DNA from: JBEKCP01 sp050014815
Lineage (GTDB): Bacteria > Planctomycetota > Planctomycetia > Pirellulales > Thermoguttaceae
DNA: 19,949 nucleotides
Reading direction: 5' to 3'
Assembly (NCBI GenBank): GCA_050014815.1
Contig: JBEKCP010000125.1
Span: 1-19,949 of the forward strand
The notes below the pieces were generated by a model that saw only the letters and a list, made by a program, of their open reading frames with translations, had not been told where the DNA came from and did not search any database. The translations under genes and the position numbers were made by a program. Shown here piece by piece: positions 6,863-13,837 of the stretch (its first letter is position 1; each line of letters opens with the position of its first letter).

Positions 6863-6864
6863 GC

Positions 6865-6884
6865 GAGGGATTAGGGGTTGGGGA
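6865..6884. repeat. Short heptamer array GGGATTA/GGGGTTG
   Basis: GAGGGATTAGGGGTTGGGGA, three degenerate copies of the heptamer family seen at 3943-3972 and 16136-16221. On the minus strand it forms the last codons and TAA of the LRR gene (C-terminus VPLPNP) and the leader of the glycosyltransferase gene. Confidence 0.6.
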
Positions 6885-7806
6885 GCGGGACTCGGCGATT
6901 CTCCTCTTGCATCTCACCGTGGGGCAGCCTAATGGGGTCGCTGGACTCGACTTCGCATGCCGGCAATGCGTTCTTGATCTTCGCCACGCCCTCCTCGGTA
7001 ACCTTTGTGCCTTTGATGTTCAGGTGGCGGAGATTCTCTAAGCCGGCAAGGTGTTGCAGCCCGGCGTCAGTGATGCGCGTGCGGAGGAGTTCCAAGTCTG
7101 TTAGCTGCCTGAGCCCCTTCAAATGCTCGACGCCGGCGTCGCCGATTTCGGTCATGGACAGGTACAGTTGCTGCAAGCGGGGCAGTTCCTCCAGGTGCCG
7201 CAGGCCGGCGTCGGTGATTTCGGTCCCGCTGAGATCAAGGCGATGGAGCCGGGGCATGGCCTTAATGCGTTCAAGTTCGGCGTCGCCGATGTTCGTGAGG
7301 TCGAGGTCCAAGTCCTCGAGTTTAGTCAGTGTCGTTAGGATCTCGAACTCGGGGCTCACTTCCGCGTTCTCCGGCGTGCTGGGATCGCGCGGGTGGCGGA
7401 GCTCTAGTATGTGCATCAAGCCAGTTTCACCAAGCGTGCCGCGGCAGCAGACCCGCGTGAGACAGTCCAACTGACCAAGGTACTTGAAGTCGGCGTCCGA
7501 TGCGACGTATGCTGCCACGACCCTCCTGAAAAAGTCGTCCCCGAGCAGCCTCCGCAGCCACAACGGCCCCGGCGGCGGCGTCGGCGACGGAAAGGGTCTG
7601 CCGTCTTCGTGCTCGTACCATACCAAACCGCCCGACCTCTTGATTGCCGCCACGGCCTCCCGTTGCCGCTCCGCCCTCCGCATCCTATTGGCTACCAGGC
7701 TCATGCCAACGCTCACGAGGAGCATGAGCAATAGGAGCGTCCGCAGGCTGTACTGGTACCAGCGGTGACGCGGCTTGTCGTCGGTCGTCTTCGGTTGCGA
7801 ACACAT
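6871..7806 (-). CDS. Membrane-anchored leucine-rich repeat protein
   Basis: A 311-residue protein. N-terminal cytoplasmic basic segment, then a transmembrane helix at about residues 21-38 (SLRTLLLLMLLVSVGMSLVA) and RRAERQREAVAAIKRSGG, an anchor I recall from many planctomycete LRR proteins. From about residue 155 to 290 there are about five LRRs of 24 residues with the repeated core L-x-x-L-x-L-x-x-T-x-I-x-D-A-G-L-x-x-L, for example LDLSGTEITDAGLRHLEELP. Such LRRs form a curved protein-binding surface on the outside of the membrane. The C-terminal VPLPNP is encoded by repeat sequence. ATG 7806 is the only good start; no strong ribosome binding site is visible. Probably cargo rather than a phage structural gene; the binding partner is unknown. 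Confidence 0.88.
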   Translation of the reverse strand: MCSQPKTTDDKPRHRWYQYSLRTLLLLMLLVSVGMSLVANRMRRAERQREAVAAIKRSGGLVWYEHEDGRPFPSPTPPPGPLWLRRLLGDDFFRRVVAAYVASDADFKYLGQLDCLTRVCCRGTLGETGLMHILELRHPRDPSTPENAEVSPEFEILTTLTKLEDLDLDLTNIGDAELERIKAMPRLHRLDLSGTEITDAGLRHLEELPRLQQLYLSMTEIGDAGVEHLKGLRQLTDLELLRTRITDAGLQHLAGLENLRHLNIKGTKVTEEGVAKIKNALPACEVESSDPIRLPHGEMQEENRRVPLPNP

Positions 7807-7872
7807 GGCCTATGGCACTAGCCCCAAAACGTAAGGCGTCCGGGATGTCATCATACCGCGGCGGTGCGGCCC

Positions 7873-7891
7873 CCGCCGGCTTGGCCGGCGG
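7873..7891. terminator. GC-rich hairpin between LRR and protease genes
   Basis: CCGCCGGC-TTG-GCCGGCGG, an 8-bp perfect stem with a 3-nt loop, starts four bases past the stop of the protease gene on the minus strand. There is no T-tract, so it is not a classical intrinsic terminator; it may stabilise the 3' end or weakly attenuate. Confidence 0.35.
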
Positions 7892-7895
7892 CGCC

Positions 7896-9068
7896 CTATT
7901 CCAGCCTGACGTGGAGGGTCACTTCGATTATGCGTCCACCCCGTCTAATCGCTATTGGGACGTTATCTCCATCCCGCGCGCCGAGGACATGGCGGATTTC
8001 GGAGAGCGTAAGTGCCGCCGCCTTCCTGCCCTGAATCGTCACGACCTCGTCCCCCGGCCGGAATCCAGCGACCTCGGCCGGACTATTGCTATCGACCATC
8101 GCCACCTCGGTCGTGCCGTCCCGCTGAATAAGGTGCAATCCTGTTGAATTGTGAAGGTCTGGTTCATCATAATGCGCGCCCCGCAGGAGATATAGCCTCT
8201 TCGCGGGGAAATCCAGGGTCACCTTGAATCGTCTCAGGTACGACAGGCCCACCTTGCTGGATTCCGAGCGATCGAAGAGCAGCTTCTCGTGCCGGAACGT
8301 GCCGAAGCAGAACTCGGCGACCCTGCCGACGGGCTGCGAGCTGCTTCGAGCCACATCCGCGACCTCGTCGAGGCCGACGATCGCGAGCCGCCGGCTGTCG
8401 GCGAGCCTGTCAAAGGTCGAGCGCCGCAGGCTCCCAGTCGAAGTGCAGCCCGTGTCGAGAATGAACGACTCCCGGATGTTCCCGGCGACGGCGCCGGCAA
8501 CCACGATCTGCCCGGAGGAATTGTAGTCGAAACGGAAGCTCTCGCCCCAATTGCGGCCCCCAACTTTTGGATCGAGCACATTGAGGCGGCGGCGGTCGAA
8601 ATCGATTCGTATCACCGAGCGCCGGAGGGCGGGCACCCCGATAACGCCGAACATTCGATGGCCGGTGACCTGGCGAAGCCATGCGAGGTCAACGCATGCC
8701 ACCAGCTCATCGGGCGCGACGGCCAAGGAGCCGCGGCCGATTTTCATTCCGGGTGTTCGGTACAGCCCGGACGTAACGCTATCCTCGTCCGCGCTCAAGT
8801 CGCATACTCCCTGCGCCTCGCCCAGGCGCGGCCGCAGCGACCGATCGAGGACGGTTACGCCAGTCCCGGTGTCAAGACCGAACTCGTACGTCTTGCCGGC
8901 AATTCGGACGGGCACAAAGAAGAGGTCGCTCCACGGGTCGATGGGAAATGACTCTTGGATCTCTGATGCGCGGCGATCCTCCGCATCGGCCCCATGGGGC
9001 TGTAGCGCAATCGCCAGGCCAAGAGAAAGGATTTGGACCGCGACGAGGCAGACGCGGGCCTGGGCCAT
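7896..9068 (-). CDS. Secreted two-lobed retropepsin-like aspartyl protease with C-terminal PDZ domain
   Basis: 390 residues from ATG 9068, chosen because GGTGAGGGAG lies just upstream and the protein then starts with a signal peptide (residues 1-29, hydrophobic VCLVAVQILSLGLAIAL, Ala-x-Ala-like end); the frame is open up to 9320 but without these signals. Two catalytic motifs are visible: FGLDTGTGVTVLD (Asp66-Thr-Gly) with MFGVIGVPAL downstream, and FILDTGCTSTGSL (Asp205-Thr-Gly) with VGLSYLRRFKVTLDF closing the second lobe. Residues of about 305-385 form a PDZ domain (SPAEVAGFRPGDEVVTIQGR). Bacterial members usually have one or two such lobes plus PDZ. Substrates are unknown; it probably acts in the periplasm. 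Stop is TAG. Lies between LRR and toxin-like genes in one orientation. Confidence 0.88.
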   Translation of the reverse strand: MAQARVCLVAVQILSLGLAIALQPHGADAEDRRASEIQESFPIDPWSDLFFVPVRIAGKTYEFGLDTGTGVTVLDRSLRPRLGEAQGVCDLSADEDSVTSGLYRTPGMKIGRGSLAVAPDELVACVDLAWLRQVTGHRMFGVIGVPALRRSVIRIDFDRRRLNVLDPKVGGRNWGESFRFDYNSSGQIVVAGAVAGNIRESFILDTGCTSTGSLRRSTFDRLADSRRLAIVGLDEVADVARSSSQPVGRVAEFCFGTFRHEKLLFDRSESSKVGLSYLRRFKVTLDFPAKRLYLLRGAHYDEPDLHNSTGLHLIQRDGTTEVAMVDSNSPAEVAGFRPGDEVVTIQGRKAAALTLSEIRHVLGARDGDNVPIAIRRGGRIIEVTLHVRLE

Positions 9069-9193
9069 GTTCTCCCTCACCACGGGTCGACGAACCCGAC
9101 TCAAACGATTGCGCGCAAAAGGCATTCCACTGAACCTCCCAGCGCTCTTTTCGTGGCCCATTCTCCCTGCGCTCACAGGACCAACTATTGGGG

Positions 9194-10045
9194 TCAGAAT
9201 TCGATTTTGTATATCAGGCCATAGCTCGAATGCTTCGGGTCCTTCCAATTGGGCTTGAAATTGCCACCGGTTGGCTCGCCCGAAAACCGACCGTAGTGCC
9301 ATGAGCCTGGCTTCGCCCACTTGCCATAGTGGTTCGGCCCGAGTGGGTGCTCGTAAGGGGGGGTGTAGAGTTCAAGGTCATGTGGATCGATCGGCCAGGG
9401 TTTCTTTTGCGGCGGCGGTGGAGGGAGCTTCGGCGGCGCAAGGGTTTTGTCGGGCCCCTGCCAAGTGCCGTTCGGCATCGACCTGTACCAACCGGACGCG
9501 GGGCCGTCGCCTGGAACGTAGGCCCACCCATCGCCGTTATTCCACCACGGCCGCCCATCCCGATCCTGTACCCATCCGGGCGCTGACGTTCTGGGAACGG
9601 CAGACGCGGTTGCGTCGCCGGAACCGCCCGTAGGCCGATCGCGATCGCCCGATTTCCGCCGCGGAGCCTGCGTTATGGGCGTTGGCCCTTGCCGCCGCGA
9701 GTATTGCGACCGTCCGCCGCCAATCGTTGTGCGCGAACCCTGTCCCGGACCGGCATCGGAACCGCCCGTGGTCCACCTGCCTCGCCAATCCCTGGGCTCG
9801 TCGGGGTTGAAGTTGTACTCGCGGAGAATCCCGGCGGCCGAGTTCCCGCGGAAACCGTGCAGAATCGCGTCGAGAAATTCTTCGTAAGAAATGTCCGCAG
9901 CCGGCCCAGCGGGCTTATCTCTCGAATAGCCCTCGTCGAGAACGACGGCGGCGAGGGCGGCGGCGCTCGGAGGATCGCGCCTGCCGAGAATGGCCGCGAG
10001 AAAATCCTCCTGGCTCAACGACGGGTAAACTCCCGAGTTGCCCAT
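9194..10045 (-). CDS. Proline-rich modular protein, possible toxin or effector
   Basis: 283 residues from ATG 10045, which is preceded by AGAGGGGATTGAC; the frame reaches 10144 without support. Two related N-terminal segments (QEDFLAAILGRR near 12 and YEEFLDAILHGF near 54) suggest an internal duplication. Residues 77-95 have FNPDEPRDWRGRWTTGG, a motif I recall linking phage-head-morphogenesis-type or delivered proteins to variable domains in planctomycetes and proteobacteria. Then comes a low-complexity Gly/Arg/Pro region, a Trp/Gly segment (GWVQDRDGRPWWNNGDGWAY, 157-176), a proline run (about 205-215) and a compact C-terminal domain with conserved-looking His, Trp and Tyr (HYGKWAKPGSWHYGRFSGEP). 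The architecture is like a polymorphic toxin with a short C-terminal domain, but no toxin family is recognised and no immunity gene is evident. Confidence 0.65.
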   Translation of the reverse strand: MGNSGVYPSLSQEDFLAAILGRRDPPSAAALAAVVLDEGYSRDKPAGPAADISYEEFLDAILHGFRGNSAAGILREYNFNPDEPRDWRGRWTTGGSDAGPGQGSRTTIGGGRSQYSRRQGPTPITQAPRRKSGDRDRPTGGSGDATASAVPRTSAPGWVQDRDGRPWWNNGDGWAYVPGDGPASGWYRSMPNGTWQGPDKTLAPPKLPPPPPQKKPWPIDPHDLELYTPPYEHPLGPNHYGKWAKPGSWHYGRFSGEPTGGNFKPNWKDPKHSSYGLIYKIEF

Positions 10046-10151
10046 GTCAATCCCCTCTTGTTGAAAGCTGTTGTAGTGTACAGATTCCCAGATTCCAATG
10101 CAACGGTCATTTCGGGCCACGAAGGAACCATTTCGTGCTTTCATCGTGGTG

Positions 10152-10205
10152 CCCTCACCCCCGGGTACCCGCTTGCGGGTGCCTCTCCCGGAGGGAGAGG
10201 GGAGG
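10152..10205. repeat. Palindromic intergenic repeat
   Basis: Outer CCCTCACCCCC pairs with GGAGGGAGAGGGG and inner GGGTACCCGC-TT-GCGGGTGCC forms a strong hairpin; TCTCCCGGAGGGAGA is a third stem. This pattern is a widespread type of intergenic repeat in GC-rich genomes. It lies in the 177-bp gap between the GT2 gene and the proline-rich protein gene; nothing else is seen in that gap. Confidence 0.65.
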
Positions 10206-10222
10206 TATTGTCGGCCAACCGA

Positions 10223-10939
10223 TCAAAACATTCTCGCTCGAACTCCGGGCACGATTTGCGGGCGATGGAGATCGATTGCCGGCGGATCGGCAACCACCAA
10301 CTCGGTCTTCTCGGCGCGGACTCGGCCAAGCCGTTGATAGCCCTCGGGGCCCAAGCCCGACAGGTGCCGTCCGCCGCCCCAGGGATAAACGTAGAACGGC
10401 GGGAAGCCCAGCGCGCAGGGATCGGCTTCGGTGGCGCCGGCCCGGACAAACCGGCGGGCGAGGGCTTGGTCCTCTCCGTTGTCCATGGTCGGGTAGCCGC
10501 CGACGGCGTCGAAGAGTCTTCGATGGTAGGCCCAGCCGCCGTGGAACAGGCCGCCCGTGCGGTGCTGCGTCAGGGCGCCGTCGGGCTGCGGGTGCAGGAC
10601 CAGCGAAGGGCGGGACCAGGCCGCCCGTTGGAGCGCGGTCACCGAGGCGCGGAGGGCCCAGGGCAGATAGAGATCGTCGTCATCCCAGACGGCCAGCGCC
10701 TCGACGTCGCCCGCGGCCAAGGCCGCGGCTGCATTCCGCTTCTGGCCGAGACTCGGGAACCGCCGGGCCGTGGAAACCAGCCGCCAGCCGTCGCCCCGTT
10801 GGTTCTCGTATTGTCCGGCGTCGTCCAGCACGACCAGCTCGCGGGCGGCGGCCGGGTAGTCCTGTTCCAGGAAACAGCGGATCATCTGGCCGAGTTCCCG
10901 GGGACGCAGGTACGTGACGCAAACGGCGGCGATTTTCAT
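10223..10939 (-). CDS. GT2 family glycosyltransferase
   Basis: 238 residues from ATG 10939, which overlaps the TGA of the preceding gene (ATGA), so the two are translationally coupled. The GT-A fold is clear: MKIAAVCVTYLRPREL (1-16) with the first strand and nucleotide-binding region, ELVVLDDAG (34-42), GQKRNAA (65-71), the metal-binding DXD-type motif VWDDDDLYLPWAL (84-96), and GEDQALARRF (155-164) as the acceptor/base region. It should transfer a sugar from a nucleotide donor, metal-dependent, in the cytoplasm. The acceptor is unknown. The position right after tail-type genes and a GT-B-like gene suggests modification of a particle or of the cell surface. No membrane segment. Confidence 0.88.
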   Translation of the reverse strand: MKIAAVCVTYLRPRELGQMIRCFLEQDYPAAARELVVLDDAGQYENQRGDGWRLVSTARRFPSLGQKRNAAAALAAGDVEALAVWDDDDLYLPWALRASVTALQRAAWSRPSLVLHPQPDGALTQHRTGGLFHGGWAYHRRLFDAVGGYPTMDNGEDQALARRFVRAGATEADPCALGFPPFYVYPWGGGRHLSGLGPEGYQRLGRVRAEKTELVVADPPAIDLHRPQIVPGVRARMF

Positions 10940-11850
10940 GGGTCTTCCAGCGATGCGAACAATTCTCGCCACGCCTTGGCAAGAGCGGCCGGTTCGGCCA
11001 GTTCATCAAGAAGGCACTGCCGGGCCCTCTGGGCGATGGCCAGCCGATGGGGCTCGTCGTAGGCCAGCCGCGCGGTGTAGTAGGCTGCCCAGTTCTCGAC
11101 CGCTTCGCCCCCGAGCGGGACCATGGCGTGGAGCGTCGCCAGGAACCCCGGCGGCGCGAGCGACCCGGCGGGAAAACACTCGGCCCAAGACGGCGGAGGA
11201 CCCAGCCGGGCCTCGATGGCCGGGCCCCAGCCCAGCACGCGAACCCGCAGCGGATGCGGTACCCGGGCATAGACCTGCCAGAGGTTCCGCGCGAACTTGT
11301 CCGGTTCGGCCCGGCTGATTCGTCCCACCACAAAGGCTTCGTCCCGGGCGTGCCGGAGCGGCGCCCAGGGAAACTCCTCGGAGTCCATCGCGCCGTGGAT
11401 CACCAGCCCCTGCGACTACCGGAAGCCCCAGCGGCGCAACTGCGGCACGAGCTGGTCCCGCTGGTACCGGCTCTGGAACACGTGCCGGTCGAACATCCCC
11501 CAGCGGGTATAGAGCAGCCGTTCGGCCGGGAACATCCAGTTCATCGAGTTGAGCCAGACGGTCTTGCAGCCGAGTTCCATGAGCCGGCCGGCGGATGCCA
11601 GGAAGTGGGAGTTGCACATGCCGACCACGATCCCGTGGGGCAGGCCGCCGACCGTATGGAGCGTTTCCGGGCTGGACAGGACGGTTCGGCAACCGACGGC
11701 CTCCAGGCGTGTTTTCCATCGCGGATCGGCTTTCCAGGTCGGCACGAGCGTTACTTCGATCCCGGACCGCCGCCAGAGCTTAACGGTGTGCCAGAGTTCA
11801 GTATTGGCCCCGCCCACGTCGCCGGGGTAGCCGAGTACGAAGACTTGCAT
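10936..11850 (-). pseudogene. GT-B-like glycosyltransferase interrupted by an in-frame amber codon
   Basis: Two pieces lie in the same frame. The first, from ATG 11850, gives 144 residues (MQVFVLGYPGDVGGANTELW, then ...LVPQLRRWGFR) and stops at TAG 11416-11418. The frame continues at once with SQGLVIHGAMDSEEFPWAPL and a second half with VVGRISRAEPDKFARNLWQV, ending with ATGA overlap at 10936. The joined product (303 residues plus the amber position) reads as one normal GT-B-type protein: N-terminal G-x-x-G loop (GDVGGANTE) and a GRISRAEPDK segment starting the C-terminal lobe, as in GT4. A single base change would restore it. Either a nonsense mutation, readthrough, or a sequencing error. GTG 11403 could start the second half separately. 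Known functional TAG stops in the same operon argue against recoding. Confidence 0.75.
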
Positions 11851-11856
11851 GGTCGT

Positions 11857-12336
11857 CTAGCCCTTTCGATCCAGTGGGAAAAAGGGGACAGTCCCCATTT
11901 GCCGTGACCAACCTTCGGTCGGTGCCCGCCCTCCGGGTGCTTCGCACAAATGGGGACTGTCCCCTTTTTCCCAATGCTCGCACGGGCCGATCTGTCGTGC
12001 GGGATCAGCCGCCAGGGCCCAGAACCACGCGCGGCACGCCGCGTAGCGCCGGCTGAAGACGCGGCAGCCGGCGCCTCGAAAATCACCGCAGCGGCGGCAG
12101 ACGGCGAGCCGCCGCTCGATCTCGACCATGCTGACGCCGAGCCGGCCGTTGGCGTGGGCCTCGGTCAACTCGATGGCCAGCGCCCGGGCCGCGAGCTGCG
12201 AAGCCGCAAGCGGCCGCCCGGAGGGCACCCGACAGTGCCGGCGGGCCCCGGCGATCGGCACGGTGCGGCCGGCCTCCGGGTCGCACGCCGGGCAGTGCCA
12301 GCGGCCGGTCGGGAGTTGGACGAGACGGCAAAACAT
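11857..12336 (-). CDS. Cysteine-rich zinc-binding-type phage-associated protein
   Basis: 159 residues from ATG 12336 (GGAG 11 bases upstream). Cysteines come in pairs: CPAC (15-18), CRRC (80-83), then C91, C101 and C119, closing with GPCEHW, a C-x2-C...C...C...C-x-x-W pattern resembling small zinc-binding proteins found in phage tail regions. Residues 44-75 are a helical, possibly coiled-coil linker. After PCEHW at residue 122 the protein continues only with the translation of the hairpin repeat 11876-11972 (EKGDSPHLCEAPGG and on), so the last 37 residues are repeat-derived and the natural end is probably at the Trp. Function unknown. TAG stop six bases before the ATG of the glycosyltransferase. 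Confidence 0.7.
   Translation of the reverse strand: MFCRLVQLPTGRWHCPACDPEAGRTVPIAGARRHCRVPSGRPLAASQLAARALAIELTEAHANGRLGVSMVEIERRLAVCRRCGDFRGAGCRVFSRRYAACRAWFWALAADPARQIGPCEHWEKGDSPHLCEAPGGRAPTEGWSRQMGTVPFFPLDRKG
11876..11972. repeat. Hairpin repeat, family E copy 3
   Basis: A perfect 26-bp inverted repeat (11876-11901 and 11947-11972) with the same stem core as copy 1 (GGGGACAGTCCCCATTTG). The loop is longer, 45 nt, and contains a secondary hairpin around GACCAACC-TTC-GGTCGGT. The loop begins CCG and ends GGGTGCTTCGCA as in copy 1. It is translated as the C-terminal tail of the cysteine-rich protein. Confidence 0.9.
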
Positions 12337-12346
12337 CGCGGGGCTC

Positions 12347-12504
12347 CAAATCCTAAATCCGAATATCGAAATCCGAAACAAACCGGAAGGACCAAAAACC
12401 GACGACCCGGAGTACCGGGTGCCCCGAAAACCCGGGCGTTTCGGTCATTCCTCCTTTTGTGCTTTGGATTTGTTTAGGATTTCGATATTCGTATTTCGGA
12501 TTTT
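12347..12504. repeat. Long imperfect hairpin of heptamer-derived sequence (AATCCGA / CGAATATCG)
   Basis: Left arm 12347-12384 (AAATCCTAAATCCGAATATC and on) pairs almost completely with right arm 12463-12504. The intervening 78 nt hold further stems (CCCGGAGTACCGGG; GGAAGGACC..GGTCATTCC). It fills the whole 174-bp gap between two cysteine-rich-protein genes and overlaps no gene. Confidence 0.85.
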
Positions 12505-12510
12505 CTCCGC

Positions 12511-13044
12511 TCATGCGGAGACGCTGCACGTGGCGGCCGGCGAATTGCACATCGCGCCCGCCCCGGCGAAACTCAAGGCCAGATTGGAAAAATCCATGCA
12601 GTCGAACGGCTCCGCTTGGTTCTGCTCCAGGAGCGAAAAGCCGATAAATACGCAGCCCAAATCGTTCACGACGTCAACCTCGACGTACCGCTGGCCGCGG
12701 ACCCCGCCGTAGTTCCAGACAATGATGAGCCGGATCTGGAGCGTGGCCTGCTGGCCGGAGCACCGGCAGAGGTCCACGCCGGGGAACGATCCGACGTAGG
12801 TGGCGGTGCTCTGCATCACGGTGCTGGCGGGCCAGTCCTGGGCGACGCAATCGCCTTGCTGTTGGAGGACCCAGGAGCCGTCGGCGTTGGGGCAGTCGCG
12901 GCAGTCGTTCGGCGGCCCGGGATTGACGATCCCGGCCAGAGTGACCGTCAGTTCCGCCGGGTATTGTTTGTCCTTGCACGCGGTACATTCCGAGCAGCAT
13001 CGCGGGCAGAGGGCGAAGTAGCCGAAATGGTTGAAGTCGGTCAT
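12511..13044 (-). CDS. Cysteine-rich protein of the tail operon
   Basis: 177 residues from ATG 13044, where MTDFNHFGYFALCPRCCSEC begins; the frame is open further up but that is shadow coding. The first 51 residues hold a dense cysteine cluster (C13, C16, C17, C20, C23, C48, C51), then DLCRCSG (92-97), and C131, C149, C166, C173. The middle (ATLQIRLIIVWNYGGVRGQR) is beta-rich by eye, as in a virion or secreted structural domain stabilised by metal or disulfides. I do not recognise the family. The sequence before the ATG is the heptamer array 13047-13112, so no usual Shine-Dalgarno is present. Confidence 0.75.
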   Translation of the reverse strand: MTDFNHFGYFALCPRCCSECTACKDKQYPAELTVTLAGIVNPGPPNDCRDCPNADGSWVLQQQGDCVAQDWPASTVMQSTATYVGSFPGVDLCRCSGQQATLQIRLIIVWNYGGVRGQRYVEVDVVNDLGCVFIGFSLLEQNQAEPFDCMDFSNLALSFAGAGAMCNSPAATCSVSA

Positions 13045-13046
13045 AG

Positions 13047-13112
13047 TCGTCAGTCGTCCGTTGTCCGTTGTCCGTTGTCCGTTGCAACTGACAACTGACA
13101 ACTGACCACGGA
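13047..13112. repeat. Inverted heptamer array GTCCGTT / AACTGAC
   Basis: Five GTCNGTC/GTCCGTT units (13047-13083) run directly into three AACTGAC units (13085-13106). The two arms are complementary with one mismatch per unit. The array fills the 68-bp gap between two structural genes and includes the translation-initiation region of the downstream gene. Related array at 17844-17918. Confidence 0.85.
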
Positions 13113-13826
13113 CTAGCTGCTTTGATAGCATTCCGCGGCGGTCACCCACCACTTGTCGTCCTGCGGGAAGTATTCGACCTTCACCTTGGTCTGCGAGGGC
13201 AGGCTGTTGCCGCCGTGCAAGAGCCAGTCGTGGGCCGTGACGTTGATGCCGGGATAGCCCTGCCCCCACCAGAGCGCCACGGTGGCGGACCCTCCCGAGT
13301 TGAGCTGCCCGGACAGTTGGCCCCAGCAGGCCACGTGATAGGGCGGGCCCTGGACGACCTCCCAGCGGCCGCTCTGCCGGTTCCACAGGCAGAGTACGCG
13401 TGCGGCGGCGGACGCCGGCGGCGGTCCGACGCCGTATCCGTCGGTGTTTCGCCGGCCCAGCGGCAGCCAGACGGTCTCCTCGCGGGCGTCGTCCGGGACC
13501 GCGTAGCTTCGGATCGGGGCGCCGGCGTAGGTCCGGTCTTGCGTCTGGCGCTGGTAGCACCACACCCGCTTTGCCGTGGCGTGAGGGGTGGGATCACGGT
13601 CGAAATGCCCGCTGGGCGCGGTCGACAGGTCCGGGTAGATTACCGGTCCCGTCAACTCGAAAAGGGCCAGGAGGGCTTCCGGCGGCCCGAAGAACGCCAC
13701 GCCGGACGTCCCGTACTGCGACTGGCCGGGAGTGCCGGGCCGCGACAGGGCGTTGACCTGCTCGATGAGCAGGTTCTCCCGCGCGGCGCTCAGGCGATCC
13801 CCCGGTTCGACACGATCAAGGTTCAT
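13113..13826 (-). CDS. Probable phage structural protein, 237 aa
   Basis: ATG 13826 to TAG 13113-13115, 11 bases after the preceding structural gene. It begins MNLDRVEPGDRLSAARENLL, a helical N-terminus, then LLALFELTGPVIYPDLSTAP and a C-terminal half rich in Trp, Tyr, Gly and Ser with beta-strand pattern (HVACWGQLSGQLNSGGSATV; KVKVEYFPQDDKWWVTAAEC). This is compatible with a tail-tip or baseplate-like carbohydrate-binding protein, but I recognise no family. Placement is inferred from its tight position in the tail operon. It ends with TAG, one of several genuine amber stops in this operon. Confidence 0.75.
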   Translation of the reverse strand: MNLDRVEPGDRLSAARENLLIEQVNALSRPGTPGQSQYGTSGVAFFGPPEALLALFELTGPVIYPDLSTAPSGHFDRDPTPHATAKRVWCYQRQTQDRTYAGAPIRSYAVPDDAREETVWLPLGRRNTDGYGVGPPPASAAARVLCLWNRQSGRWEVVQGPPYHVACWGQLSGQLNSGGSATVALWWGQGYPGINVTAHDWLLHGGNSLPSQTKVKVEYFPQDDKWWVTAAECYQSS

Positions 13827-13837
13827 GGCTCACTCGC

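Noticed and set aside
5514..6917. A 467-codon minus-strand frame over the glycosyltransferase and the 110-aa gene
   Set aside because: It crosses the hairpin repeat and overlaps two better genes in another phase.
9069..9193. Promoter upstream of the protease gene
   Set aside because: No convincing -35/-10 pair with proper spacing was seen in this 125-bp gap; only the ribosome binding site is clear.
12337..12510. Intrinsic terminator between cysteine-rich genes
   Set aside because: The hairpin is long and AT-rich in its arms but without a T-tract at the expected place, and genes of the same operon follow closely; a repeat is the simpler description.
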